Source: Aphrophora alni (lineage: Eukaryota > Arthropoda > Insecta > Hemiptera > Aphrophoridae). Taken from it: a stretch of 64,000 nt of DNA. The notes beneath the pieces were generated by a model. It was not told the origin of the DNA and searched no databases. It saw only the letters and a program-made list of their open reading frames with translations. The translations under genes were made by a program, and so were the position numbers. Positions 23,286-36,720 of this stretch are shown here, piece by piece; positions within the stretch are counted from its first letter, which is position 1, and each line of letters begins with the position of its first letter. The stretch spans positions 76,484,877 through 76,548,876 of the forward strand of contig OY740768.1 in the NCBI GenBank assembly GCA_963513935.1, written 5' to 3'.

Positions 23286-25690
23286 AACAATTATAGTTCA
23301 GGAAGTCCAAATTATTGTTTGCATTTTTTTTTTTTTTTTTATTTCAAATGCCTTTTACAGGTTCTGCGATATAAGTTGATAAAATTGACTTTTTAAAGAA
23401 CAAAAAGGATTTTTCTCATTTTTTTTTTATGTAATATACACCAAAGAAACAATTAAATACTTAATAATACTATAATATTAAAATTTGAAAATTTAAATTA
23501 AATTTTTAATTATTCTCATTTTTATTTAAAAAATTAAGATTACATTTTAGTCTAGTCTTTAGTACAGTACTGTAAATGTAGATTGCAGCACTTCCTGAAC
23601 AGAAATTATTCATTCCTTTCAGATAGTGTATTTGATTTATTGATAATTTAATCAGTATATAGCAGTTAAGAAGTTTTTCTAGTTAATTTAGTTATGTTTA
23701 AAATACTAAAGTTTTTGAAAATTTATATATTTCTAATATTAATTTTATGAACACCAAAAGACATAGAAGTGAAAGGAAATTATCGCCTGAAACATCTTTT
23801 GATAACTCTACCACTTCCAGTTCCATTTTGAATGAACCTCACATATTAATGATTAGTAGAATTATTTACAGACAAGGATTTTTTTCCATTGACTACAACA
23901 ATTACATTATATGAGGGAAAAAAGTAATATCAAATGTTTTTTTTTTTTTTTTTTTGTTATCCTTCATTACACATGAGTACAGTAGTAATTGAAAGGAAGT
24001 CCGAATCGATCGCGGTTCTCTACTTTGACTGGATGCACTCAATATATGAGTCTGTAACATTCTAACTGATTAAAGTGCTACATATAAATCACAGGTGAAG
24101 TTTGTCAGTACAATTGGATCACAAATATACACACAACATGCACAAAAGATTAATATGAATATAAAGCAAATAAGATGTTCTTTTTTGAAACACTTTAAAA
24201 AAAGTCAAATTTGGAGAAAAAAACTGAAAAATGAACTTTTGTTTTGTTTAGATATTAGAGCAAGTTTACATGTGAAATTACAAGCTGGCTGTTGAGAGTT
24301 GTATGGTTACCTTAATAATGTCGTGAGCCGACCATCTGGTTCTGTGAGCTTGTATATAGGTCATATTCAAAAAACCAACATATAGCCTAGATCATTGTTA
24401 TTTTTCACAAGGGTTATTTCGAATGGCTCACATCTTCTCTGTTCCCTTTAAATTTGTTACATTCAAAACAATTTATAGTGGGAAAATGTATGTGTTTGAT
24501 GTCGAAAATTTCATACATGAAATTTAAACAAAGCTATGAAATTTCAGTAGATTAAGGTAAAATTAAATAAATTAAAATAACTGGAAAGAGGACTAGAGGT
24601 AAGTAGGTTACCATAAAAAGTATACCGATTATAGCAAAAGCAATTATTACCATTTCCATTCTAATAATAGTAATTATTAATTTAAAATAACAATGTAATA
24701 ATAATGGAAATCTTTAGGTCAAAATGCGAGAAATTAAGTTTTACTAATTGTTACTGAAGCTCACAGAGTCTGATTACTGTTGCTTTTTGGCTCAGTATAG
24801 CAGTTCTCAATAGCCGGCTCATAACTCCTTGTGTCTAAATCTTGTTTAGTTTTGAACTGTGTAAAGACTAGTATCATATATGGTCATTTTGTAAACATTT
24901 TACCAAAATAAAATTTATTTTCATCCACTATCCTTCTATGACAGATTTAAAACAAAAAGTAATAATTTTGGAAACACACTTATATACACACATTGTTTGT
25001 CTGGCTGATAAAAGTGAATTTAAAAACTTTAAAAAAACTGTTTTATTTGAGATACACTTGTTTTATTGAAGTACACTTGGGTTGTTAGTATTTATATTTT
25101 CCAAAACCTGAGCTTCAGCTACTACTACATCTAGTATAAATAGTTAAGAATGATTTCAATGAATTGGACATACTATATTATTATGATAATCCTACTCCAC
25201 AAGATTTAGTGCCCTCTTTAGAAAATACTACAAATTTTAGCCAGAAGTTATTATTTAAAATTATTAAAATTTGTAACTCAATCCATAGTAAGAAAACTAC
25301 TGATTTATTTTTATGGATGTTAATAATTTTTTGAAAGTTGACAATTCACAAAAATTTAAAATATTTTAGATATTTTAACTTTTGTAGAACTTTAGCATTA
25401 AATTTGGATAGAAGTAAATTTTTGAGTGTGGAGAAATAAAAAAATCTGGTGAAAAAGAAACCAGAGAAAGGAATATCTACTGTATGTACATATGACTTTC
25501 ATATATTCATGCTCAAACAGTATATACAATATTAAATTAAGAATTGTTAAAAAAATAAATAAAATAATGAAAAAAATGTCAAATACTGTACGAGTAAAAC
25601 TGGTTTGAAAGTAACAAATACTTCGGGTTTTTGATTTTAAACCTAGTACATTTATATTTTGATAACAATTTTAATGACATAATACAGAGT
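23286..25690. other. 2.4 kb AT-rich intergenic sequence
   Basis: T-runs at about 23323-23340 and 23938-23956. A possible old foldback element lies at about 24320-24830: one side has GTGAGCCGACC and CTGTGAGCTT, the other their approximate reverse complements. A TTTATT at 25305-25310 is an AATAAA poly(A) signal on the minus strand, downstream of the DENR stop. No coding sequence recognised. Confidence 0.45.
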
Positions 25691-26053
25691 TCATCTTTTT
25701 AAATCGCCTAAATCTTCAATCGAATCTTCATCTATTTCAGGCCACTTTTCAGGTATTATATCAAATAGATCATCTTTGACATCACCTTGAATCACAATTT
25801 CATCATCACCAGTCACTGAAGAACCACAAGCAAATTTTGTACCAAAGAATTTAGCAGCTACTTTTAAGTCAATATTAAAAGTGCTCAGTCCGGTCACTAA
25901 AGTTACAGACTTCTTTTTTCCTCTAGGAGCTCTTGACACACAAACCTGTAATGAAATGTCAATTAGGTGTAAATATTATGATTTTATATAAATACATCCA
26001 TGTATGGTTTGATTTATTATTATTGAAGATGTAAGATATTCACTTTTTAAATC

Positions 26054-26116
<63 letters not shown>

Positions 26117-29100
26117 TTTTAATTAAAATAAACAAAACTATGTATATTTCCTATCCATTTCTGTTACTGGTATATGTTTAAAAATGAAGTTGTCTATTTT
26201 TAAATTTTCGTGTTTTAAAAATTTTTTTAATAGATTTTGTTATTCTTCATTATATTCAGGTAGCTAAAATAAAACTGTTATTTTATGATCATCCAAGTAA
26301 AGCTTAAGCTTCTAATTATTAATATGTTCAGTTTTCTTATATTAAAAATGTTCAAGTCTAAATTTGTTTTACTTCAATATCAACTCTAGTGATTGGGTAT
26401 TGTACATAACTTTGTATGTTGTCTTATATATATATACACTGAAAATGGTTAAGAGCGTGATCTCTAATAAGTTGTTAAATAGCTATCAAAGCATTTTCAT
26501 AGCTAAAACTGATAGTGACTTATTACTCAACACAGATAAGGGTCCTATTCCTAAATCGTGTTTATTCTCTTTGTTGAAAGCTAGGTAAAACCTTATTGTA
26601 CATGTTATGTCTTGTTTTTAAAGTAGTTTTAAGATATAATTTTATTTGTAAATTTTAATTTTTAATTGAATTTTTTGGTTTTTGTATCACTATCGTTTTT
26701 GTTTTAATGTACATCTTATGTTATGTATTTGAAGTAGTTATAAGATTATTGTTATCTGTAAATTTTAATTTTTTGTTTTAGTTTTATAAATTATTAATAT
26801 CATTTAGTCATGTCATGCTTTTCGATTCACTATATTTTTTGTTATAATGGAAATGTTATGTTTTATATTTAAAGTAGTTTTAGTATGTAATATGTAGGCT
26901 GCACTTAGCAATAAAAAGTTGCAACTCAAATGTGTTTATGCCAGTAGTAAACATATTACACAAATCTTGATATTAGTGAAAAGTAACAGATGTTACAGAA
27001 TTTTTATGAGACAATTTGTTGATATCTACCATATTCTAAAGATAATATTTCTGAAAGGAAGAGTTTCAGAATTGCCAAACAATTCTAAACAACTAAAAAA
27101 TATGTAAAATTTAGCACCAACAAGCAATTTGTCATATTCCAGCCACCATCTTCTATGATGTCATGTACTTCTATGCAGTCTTACAGTATTTTGCTGGGTT
27201 AATAAGATCCGATTTGTGTAGTACTCATGCTCACTATTTGTTACATTATTTTTTAGTTTTTATCAATTCTTTTTTTTCTTTAATAAGTTTGGAGCTTTTT
27301 ATAAATGTAATATCATATATTAGCTTTAAACTTGCTTAACTTGTTCTAGATGTAAAATATTTATTCGATGAATAATTAAATGCTATAATTTCTGTAAAAC
27401 TTTTCATTTTACTTGTTAAAGTCAGGTGTTCCACATGAGCAAATTGTACTGACAGAGTAAAATAATTTTACCTATTCAATAATTACAGCAATTATTTATA
27501 CGAATAATAAATATTTTATATCTAGGACAAGTAAAGGTAAGGTTTATATGATATTAAACTACAAAAACTATCAATAGTTAGTAAATACTTATTAAAGAAA
27601 AATTTGAAGTCATGACACTATATTTTCCACAAGAGCATTGGTAACTGTGAGACTCTGTTAAAAATTCACTAAAATTAAGACCCACATGATAAAGATGGTA
27701 GTTATTAAAATCTGCCTCAATTATTAAAATTCCATTAATTTTATGTTAATAACCGCATGAATGAATCATATAAACTCATATTTTGTCGTAATATGATTAT
27801 ATTCACATTATACAATACATCATACATATACATAATATTGACTCTGATTTTATTTAGCTAACTTAATACAATTAAATTAATCAGTATGTGTACATAATGT
27901 ATAGTATAGGCCTAAATCATCTATCATTAGAATACACAAACATTAGAATATTTAAACACAAATTTTACAGGTAAAGGAAAGGAATGCAAAGATACCCGTT
28001 TTTAAAATTAATAATAATAATAGCTCCTGTTTAAAATAATCTCGTACTTCAACTTAGTTTAGATATAATATAAATTTGTTCACTACATAGTTGTATGATT
28101 CTACGCCTGCTTCGTGTGGTTGCCTGAGAAGAACAGGGCGTAACTGGGAAGGGGATAGTAACTTTTTTATTTCGAATATATTACATTTAGACACCCTGAA
28201 TTTAAAAATATATAAGCTATTAAAAAAAATTGTATAATATAAATTATGTTTCACTAATATTTTAAATCTTTATTAATCTATAACTTATCTAGCATTTCTT
28301 TAAACTATACATGTATTAATTACGATGAATTTAAATGCATTAACTATTGTAGTAATCACAATATTTAAAACCACCAATTCAACACAATTCACAGTCCAAA
28401 AAATTATCAGTCATACCAAGAAAAATGAATTGAGAAATTTTATTTTATGAAAACAAAATAAGCCTAAAAATATTGTTACTTCATTGATTTAAGTTGCTTT
28501 AGCCTAGTTAATGCTTGGAATCAAGGTATCTAATAAAGAAATAAAAGTATAGGCCATCTGAAGAAATGGGATTAGATATGAGGGTCGTTCAATAAGTCCT
28601 TAGAAAATCCAAGACATGGCAATCGTAGTATCAAAAATAAAATTTTGACATTAAGTAGCACTCCAAACTAGTCAGCTGTTAAAGTTTCAGCTGTATCCAT
28701 CATATAGTTTAATTGTTGTTGTTGATTGAAGTAAACAACTTTAATTTGTCTATAAAAATGCATAAAAGTGAGTTTCAAGCAGTGATTAAACACTTGTATT
28801 TGAAAGGGTTGATGCCGAAAGGAATCAAAGCTGAGTTGGACAAAGTTCATGGCATATCTGCTCCTGTGTTTCAACTGTTTTCAATTGGGTGAATGAGTTT
28901 AAACATGGTCGTACATCCACAAAAGATGAATGCAGATCTGGATGCCCTGTGGAAGTGTCTACCCCCGAAATTATTGACAAAATCCATGATATGATTTTAA
29001 GTGATCAACAAATCAAAGTCTACCAAAGGCTTATCGCAAAGTACAGTGGCTTCAATTTTGCACGAAAAATTGGGTGTGAAAAAAATCTCGGTAAGATGCC

Positions 29101-31001
29101 GTGTTTGCTCACAGTGGAGAATAAACGCAATCGTGTGGTCGATTCTGAGGCTGTTTTGGCGCTTTTCCGTCATAATCCTGATGAGTTTCTGCGTCGATAT
29201 ATAACTTGATGAAACATGGATACATCACTACACTCCAGAGACAAAAGAACAGTCAAAAGTGGATTTTTGAAGGCGAACGGGCTAAGAAGAAGGCGAAGAA
29301 GGCGAAGACGGTCAACTCGGCCTGTAAAGTTATGACCATGGTCTTTTGGAATGCTCGCGGAATCATCTACATTGTTTACTTGGAAAAGGGAACAAAGATA
29401 ACAGGAGAGTATTATGCGTCATTATTGGAAAGGCTGGGGAAATAAATCTAGGAAAACATCCTCATCTGAAAAAGATCCTGTTTCATCATCAATGGACGGG
29501 TGCACACCTGCGCAGTTGCGATGGTCAAAATTATGGAATTAAAGTTCCAACTATTACAACATCCACCGTAATTACCAGATTTGGCCCCTAGTGACTATTT
29601 CTTATTTCCAGACTTGAAGAAATGGTTTGGCGGACAAAAGTTTACGTCTAACGTGGAAGTAATCGCCCAAACAAATGCTTATTTGAGGAGCTTCCAAAAT
29701 CCTACTAATTATGCGACTTAAAAAATTGGAAAAACGCTTAGACAAATGTATAGAGTTGAAAAGAGATTATGTTAAAAAAAATTTTTAAATTTGCCCAAAA
29801 AAGATTTTTTATAAGGACTTATTGAACGACCCTCGTATTATCAGTAGAAATATCAGTGAAAGTCCAATATTAACCTCCTCTATTAAAAGTAATAAATTCA
29901 AGATTCATTAACTCTTAACTTTAAAAAAAAAAATGTTTTAACATGCTATACACTTTTTCACTACCTATAAATAAACATTACAAATGAAAAGTACCAAATA
30001 TATATATATATACTATTAATTACCATACAAAATCCCAAATTCATGGTAATATCATAAAGGAACTAATATTCATTTCCAAAACATTCACTATAAACCCTTT
30101 TTTCAAAATCAAATATCACGATTCTTACAACGTACATGATGCATGCACATTGAACGTAATAATGTTTACTGAAATATGACAGTATCGATAATGTAATATC
30201 ATATATAAATAGTATTTTATGCAAATAATAGTTAAAATATTTAAACATAATCGACTTAACCTTTCATAGGTTATCCTAGACTTTAGTTTAGAAGGCTTTA
30301 TCTTTAATTATATTAAACAAATATTACAGCTGTCATATTCCTATTTCACGAAAAAATAAAATATTTTTTTCTAAGTTGTATTATCCATACACAATTAGCC
30401 TGATTGATAATTGATTCTAGTCGATACTTATTTTGTTCTGTAATATCTAGAAATGTGTACATGGTACTTTCCATTTTCAATATTTACGGTGAAAAAATGA
30501 ATAGCAAATTAAGATATATTTTTATTTTAAGTGCTGTATGCTAGACTCTAACCAAAATAACAAATTTATCTGTATATTCAAACCACCAAACTTAATCTTA
30601 TGACTACAAAACTCGAATAAGCGTCTTTTATTGTTTCACTTTTAAAGACAGAAAAATATGTAATTAATTTAAATATAGTACTAAAAGTTACATTCTGTTA
30701 ATCTTACCTGCTTAGGTCCATCATCCTTCTTCCTAGCTTTCACCATTCCCTTTCCTCCTCTCTTTTGACGCTTTTTTTCTTCGCTGCCATCTTCTTCAGT
30801 TCCCCCTGATAACTTTACTATTCTTTCAAACTCGTCAGGCAAATTTCGTTCTAACCACTGTTTACATTTTTCATACTCGGGATGATACTCACAATACTCA
30901 ATAGGTAATGAGCAGTTGCCACAGTACAATACTTGAATTGGGTACAGAACTCCTTGTTGAGGTCCAACAGGCAATGTTCGTGCAGGTAAAGTTTCAGTCA
31001 T
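25691..31001 (-). CDS. DENR: density-regulated protein (DENR), two coding exons
   Basis: Exon 1 is 31001-30708 (98 codons) and exon 2 is 25945-25691 (84 codons plus stop), giving 182 residues, near the roughly 190-200 of animal DENR. Splice sites are canonical: CAG|GTAAGA donor and CATTACAG|GTT acceptor, phase 0. The N-terminal region carries the conserved cysteine set (C27, C30, C37, C46 in [18 protein letters not shown]). A Lys-rich linker ([10 protein letters not shown]) follows. Exon 2 is the SUI1/eIF1 fold ([38 protein letters not shown]) and ends [16 protein letters not shown] pairs with MCT-1 on the 40S subunit in the cytoplasm and promotes re-initiation and recycling after short upstream ORFs. 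TTTTAG 11 bp upstream of the ATG hints at a 5' UTR intron. Identification is secure. Confidence 0.95.
26057..26114. repeat. (AT)n microsatellite in the DENR intron
   Basis: 29 uninterrupted AT repeats. The rest of the intron outside the mariner copy is AT-rich without recognisable coding sequence. Confidence 0.95.
28579..29835 (+). mobile_element. mariner transposon in the DENR intron, inactive
   Basis: Inverted ends read GAGGGTCGTTCAATAAGTCC at left and right (25 bp or more), each flanked by TA (28577-28578 and 29836-29837). At 1257 bp it is full length for mariner. It lies antisense to DENR inside its only coding intron, so it would be removed by splicing. Confidence 0.93.
28758..29788 (+). 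pseudogene. mariner transposase (DD34D type), frameshifted
   Basis: The N-terminus has [17 protein letters not shown] (first HTH). A shifted frame follows with [35 protein letters not shown] and [20 protein letters not shown]. The first catalytic Asp region is [17 protein letters not shown]. Then come [29 protein letters not shown] and a damaged HQ..GAHL segment where HQDNAPAHTS is expected, then [16 protein letters not shown]. It ends at TAA 29786-29788. Intact family members have about 345 residues. At least four frame changes and a small deletion in the middle catalytic region show it is dead. Confidence 0.9.
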
Positions 31002-33360
31002 TTCAATCTAAACTAAAAGCAAATAATTTGAAACTCAAAAATAACATTTTAACTATCTCCACAGACTATTAGAAAAAATAGAATCCATGTAGGAAAAAGA
31101 ACAGTTGATATATTTCTATAATGTATGTTGATTAAAAGTTATATATTATAACTAAGTGGATTTGTGGTAAATGATCTCTATTATTTTTTACATCATCCAT
31201 TTCTGCTGTGATCATAGTTTTTAAAATTTCACTGTAATCATCCATCATACAAGCTTCAGGACCAAGCTAATAGATGACATTAATTACTTAAGGTTACGGG
31301 TGGTATATTTATTACGGTATATTTATTTAGCCTATAAATAGTAAATTTATAATAATTTTATATCATAAGGTTTCATAAAGTATACAAGGCTTATAATCAC
31401 ACAGTACACATTTTCTTCCATTTCATCAAACCTTGCACAAACAAGAAATAGAGAAGAGTCTCTTGTAGTAATTAAGTAAGGGGGATGTATCGTGTACAAC
31501 CTTAAATTCTTAAGGAGGAATAATGACTTGAGGAGTAATGACTCTTCACTCCGTTAATGTTCCATTATATCACGCCATTAAAATTTAGATTTCTGGCCAT
31601 ATTTATGATCTAATAATAAAATAAAATAAATTATGGATTAGTTGCCAATTAAAATGGATTTGGACCTGTTGGAAATATAATCTGATTTTAACACTGTGGT
31701 TAGAGGAATTCGATAGTGTGTGCTGTTAGTCGAACAAGTAACTTAGAAAGGAGTTGAGTGATGTGAACTCCTGGTCTTCTTGCTAATTCTCCCAATTGTC
31801 TGAGAATTAAATATGTTAACTAGTTATCAACTAGTAAGAATATTTTTTCTTCTACTACAATTTGGTTTGTAGCGAAAAACTTCTAACTAAGTGAACCATA
31901 GGGTTCCTAGTTCCCAGAATGGCAGTAGGCATGCTGGAAAATTGATGACTGTTAATCAAACGAGTAACTCAGAAAGGAGTCGAGTAATGTTAGGTAAGTG
32001 GAAGCTATGGTGAAAATCTGGAGTCATTTAGGATATTCGTCCTGATGGAATCAGATCAAGATAACATGTGGGGTAACTAACAGACCGTGGTATAGAATAA
32101 GGAACACTTTTCCTGAGGGTATCAGCCCTCAGATAATGAGTGATGTGATCATGCTAGGGATCAGACACTAGACTATAATGTAGGAATAGAATTGAGAACG
32201 AGAATAGCTCATAAGTAGTATGCGGGGAGGGAGGGAGGGAGGGAGGGAGGGAGGAAGGGAGGGAGGGGGAGAGAGAGAGAGTGCCTGAGAGTGTGGTAGA
32301 TGAGTGTTGGAAGCGGAATGTTCTACTAACCTAGTGTGGTTGTTTATTAGCCCCTGTGCTGTTCGTCCTACTGCCAGCTATGGTTTACATTGGTCTCCCC
32401 TTCTCTTGCACCATCCTTGCTCTACATCTATTCGCATACGTTTTAATTGATTATTTTAATCCAGTAAAACATTCAAACCCGAATAACTTGGAAAGTTATG
32501 GTCGTTATAACCAAAATTTGAGTTTCAATGGATTTTACAAGACCTAAGGAAGAGGACAACACTTTTGGAATTCTCAAATTCAGACTCAAAAAAAGTGGCA
32601 AATTTTTTTAAAAATCCAAAATTAGTTCATTTTGCAGGACAGGACAAGAAACATTCAGATAAGGAAGTCCCCACTACACAAAGGCAGAGCTTAAGGTATA
32701 GCCAACAGCATGTTATACAATACAAAATGTATTAATTGAAAAATTGCAATCAAGCTGCAATTACATCAAAAGTTACATTTAAAAACAAAATTATATCAAC
32801 AAGGTTCTATATAAAATGTGTCTTTTAAGAAATACCCATCTTTGATCTCTATGGGAAATAAAGATCACTCTTTAAAAAACATTGATAGTGAAGATTAATA
32901 ACCGCACTAAATTTCTAGTCAAAATTTAAAAATATAACATATAAAAACCATTCTTGAAAAAAGTTTAAATCATTGTAGAAATAAACCAAAAGGTTCTACG
33001 AACTTGAATTGTAAATTAGTAAAAGTATTTTGTGATGTGTTATTTTGGTTAGGCCTAATGTTTAAAATAGTTTGTCACAAAATTGTGTATTGTTATTAAT
33101 GTTTATAAAAAGTATCTATCTTTGAAGTTTTCTTTAAAATCTTCAATAATTTCTATAAAGATAGCTAATTTCTTAAAATAGACATCTGTAAACTTAAAGG
33201 TTATGAAAAAACTGACTGAAAAGACCAATTAATTTTAAACATATCTCTTTTTATTTGTAACTAATAGTGAACAAATTTGTTCATAATTTTTTTTGTAGAA
33301 AATATAAAGATGGAGATATTTAAAAAATAAAATAAAAAGAGATATAAAATGGTTGACATC
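31002..33360. other. 2.4 kb upstream of DENR, no secure gene
   Basis: The DENR promoter should lie in the first few hundred bases, but no sharp motif was seen. Two direct copies of a roughly 40-bp block (AACTTAGAAAGGAGT / AACTCAGAAAGGAGT, near 31726 and 31951) are about 225 bp apart. A short frame at 32356-32547 has hydrophobic composition but no recognisable domain. Confidence 0.4.
32223..32282 (+). repeat. (GGGA)n / (GA)n microsatellite
   Basis: About ten GGGA units followed by a GA run. The G-tracts could form G-quadruplexes on the plus strand. Confidence 0.9.
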
Positions 33361-33390
33361 TCACAAATTTTGGGAATATAGGGAGAAATA

Positions 33391-34492
33391 GATGACAATT
33401 GTGTATTGTACCTGTCATTGCGATTTAGTTATAAAATATCTGATAATTGGGTACCATGTACCTTACTTTGAAACAATGAGATCATATTTGATGTCAGAAG
33501 ACACTTTTCAAGTGCTAAAATACACTAGTTAAGTAGAAAATAAAAAATATAAAAGTAAGAACTCAACATGAAAGTAACAAATCATCCTATGTGTATGGAT
33601 TGCGTAAGTTATGCTATGGGATGACAATCATGTATCGTATGATGCATGCACATTACATGTATCTGACAGCTTAATATTATTACGTTGTATGATATAAGAA
33701 TCATGAAATAGGTTTGGACAGGTCAATATATATAGTCACTTAGCCAGTTCTAATAAAACAATTAGTCCTTACCATCTAAAATATATTTTGTAATAATGTT
33801 TCTTACCTTAATATTTTAGTGGATGTACACATATAACATAAACATCACGTGATCAGACATTATTTATTAACTTGACAAACGTAATCATACAGGTAAAAGT
33901 GTGTTGTACCTGTCGTTGCGATTTAGTTAAGGTAACATTGCATACCTCATTTTGAAACAATTAGATCATATTTGATGTCGGAGGATAATTTTAAAGTACC
34001 ATTGAAATCCATTAGTTCAGTCTAAAATTAGCAATATAAAAGTAAAAATCCAGGTCTGCTGAGGTTAGTATGTCTGCCTACATTAATATGTATGACGTTT
34101 ATCAAATTTCTCATAGCATATTGTATACAAATTGCATAGCGTGATTGTATACTTCAGAATGTCATGAAATCTTGAATATTGCTTATTTTTAACAAAAATA
34201 ATGCATTGTGAAACATAAAAAGTGTACAGTATAATAAAGTATGACCTAATTGTTCCAACAGAGGGTATGTGTAGAACACGAATTGCATAAATTTCGCTAG
34301 TAAATCACGACAGGAACACCACATACTTACCTTCGTTACTTTTATATTTCTTATTTTTGACTTAACTAATGTATTTCGGTACTTGAAAAGTGTCGTCCAA
34401 CATCAAATAGGATCTCATTGATTCAAAATAAGGTATCTAATAAACTATTTTCAAAACTAAATCACAACAACAGGTACAATACACAATTACCA
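33391..34492. repeat. three copies of a roughly 165-bp repeat, two direct and one inverted
   Basis: Copies lie at about 33391-33560 (+), 33894-34052 (+) and 34332-34492 (reverse complement). Shared blocks are TTGTACCTGTC.TTGCGATTTA, TTTGAAACAAT.AGATCATATT and TTAG..CAATATAAAAGTAA. Similarity is roughly 75-80%. They may be long terminal or internal repeats of an old foldback-type DNA element. Confidence 0.75.
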
Positions 34493-34889
34493 AATAGACT
34501 AGGTATTTTTTTAATGTTTAAGGTTTAGTTTTGAGTTAAACTGTTTGTTTTAAAGGTAAATATTATGTAGTGTTCCAGTTGTTGCTATTTTCTCAAAAAA
34601 TTTCTGCAATTTGTGTTGTAAATACCTACTGTTATAACAATTTCATCACCTTTTATTACGCCATACACTTTTTATGTTTCACAAAACTTTATTTCACTTC
34701 AAAATCATCAAAATTTAGTATTTTTTGACATTCTAAATTACGTATTTGTGCTGTTGTATCTAGGTTTTATAGAGTACACATATTGAAATCACTCGTGGGG
34801 CATGCACACACCACTTTAAATTTCACAGGTTCATATTTTCTACTTAAGCTTCTATGATTTAAGATTCATGAGAATTAGGTTTCTGAAGG

Positions 34890-34986
<97 letters not shown>

Positions 34987-35680
34987 TTAGAATTTAATAG
35001 GGCACATAGCCTATTATATTGGTTAGATTTTGTATGGACAAAATGTAAGTAGACCACAGGCTTACCTTTGAAAATGGTCCTTGGTAATTACCTAAGAGTA
35101 CATAAGTAAGAAAACACACACAAAAAACAATAAAGTTTTGAAATATTTCATAAACTTTAGTTTACACTACCTTCCCAGAACTGTATTTCTTTAAGTATGA
35201 TGTAATTGAAAGGGTTTTGTAATCAGTCTTTCCTTAATATTTTGGTGCGGATATAATTTGTGCAGTTGCAAAGAAGAAATTGTGAATTTTTTCCCTAGGT
35301 AGCTTAAATATCATCTTTTGAAGAGGTATTCGGCTAAATAATCAACGATATGTTCATTTTCACATCTAGTTTGACAGTTCTTTAAAACGACCTATTTTCG
35401 CGGCTGAACAAAAACATTGATAGATTTGACATAAAATTGATTTATGAGATGTCATACCTAGTAACACAAAGAGCCTAAATAACCTCAAAATGCCATGAAA
35501 TCATCATTTTAAATCGCTTGTTTTCTACAGAAATAATGGATTTCGGACATTTAAAAGTGAAATGCTTAGTAAAGGAGTAGGCCTTCGAAATGTTGCAAAA
35601 AGAGGTATTTGGAAAGTGAATTACCTGCATTTAGCAAGAAAATAGCACCGACAGGAACACTCCATATTTACCATTTGAAA
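34170..35680. repeat. second diverged repeat family in three copies, mixed orientation
   Basis: Plus-strand copies end at about 34330 and 35680 with ACAGGAACAC.CCATA.TTACC. A minus-strand copy runs about 34700-34550 and has the same end. All include an AAATAGCA or AAATCACGA block 15-20 bp upstream. The first copy abuts the inverted member of the 165-bp repeat. Confidence 0.6.
34893..34984. repeat. (TA)n microsatellite
   Basis: Two TA runs of about 50 and 38 bp, separated by CAGG. Confidence 0.95.
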
Positions 35681-36232
35681 TTATAATGTTATTTTGTGAT
35701 AAGCTATAAAGAGGAGGGAAAACTAGAACTGTAAAATGAAAGTTTTCAAATTATTATACACTAGCCTACCCCATGAATTTCATAACCTCCAAACTATTAC
35801 TGCTAAGTAATCACTAGTAGAGTTAATGCCTATAAAGTTATGACAAATCCTAATCTATTATTGTTTCAGAATCAAAATATTCAATCATCATATTAGGATT
35901 CAATAGAAGTTCCAATCATAACAAATAAAACAATAACTTACTTATCTTAAACTTCTTTGGAGTGTTGAAACTGAAACAGACATGCAGGGACACAATTGAA
36001 TTGGACTGACAAAATTTACACAGATACAGAATTCTCATATAAAATCACATGTTGATTTTGATTATGCCGATGTCTTATATAGCCTAAATCCAGAACGTAT
36101 CAAATTGCTTTAGATAGGCAAAAATAGGGCTATCCTTTTTTTCAAGGCATTTACAAAGAATAAGAATCGGCAGCATGGAGTTAAGTATTTAAAAAAATTT
36201 TGAGATAAATATTTTTTTAGGTTATTCATGAT

Positions 36233-36717
36233 CGCTGATTACTAATCTGTAGAGAAATTTTTAATTTCTGACTGAAAATGGCGCTGACTTTTAAATATAC
36301 AAATGCGATTTTTCTTGTTTTTATATAAATGTAAAAGACTTGAATCAAAATGGGTATCATACATTATTTTTGATACATTTTTATTTTCACCTAATTTCAC
36401 CCCTTATCAACAACAATGTCTCTTCTGATTCAAGGCATATACATGCAATTAAAAAAAATTATTACACAAAAATATATGTGTGTGTGTGTGTGTATTTATG
36501 TGTGTGTGTGTGTGTGTGTGTACATACAGTATATACGAATGCATAGTTAGATTTAATATGTATGTGAAATATTGTACGAAACCCGTTTTTATTCACTTTT
36601 TTACGTTAAAATTTAAAAAACAAGAATAAACATTTGTATATTTAAAATCCACGCCATTTTCAGTCAGCCAAATAGAAATATAAAATTATCTTGACATACC
36701 GGTATTAGTAATCAGCG
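36233..36717. mobile_element. MITE with a 14-bp perfect inverted terminus, 485 bp
   Basis: The ends are CGCTGATTACTAAT and ATTAGTAATCAGCG. About 40-50 bp inside each, a second inverted block recurs (TGACTGAAAATGGCG and its complement, continuing into TTTTAAATATACAAATG). The centre contains a (TG)n tract (36477-36522). There is no transposase frame and I could not define a target duplication, so the superfamily is open. Confidence 0.75.
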
Positions 36718-36720
36718 ACG

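Noticed and set aside
34875..35057. Minus-strand frame with Ile-Tyr repeats
   Set aside because: Translation of a (TA)n microsatellite.
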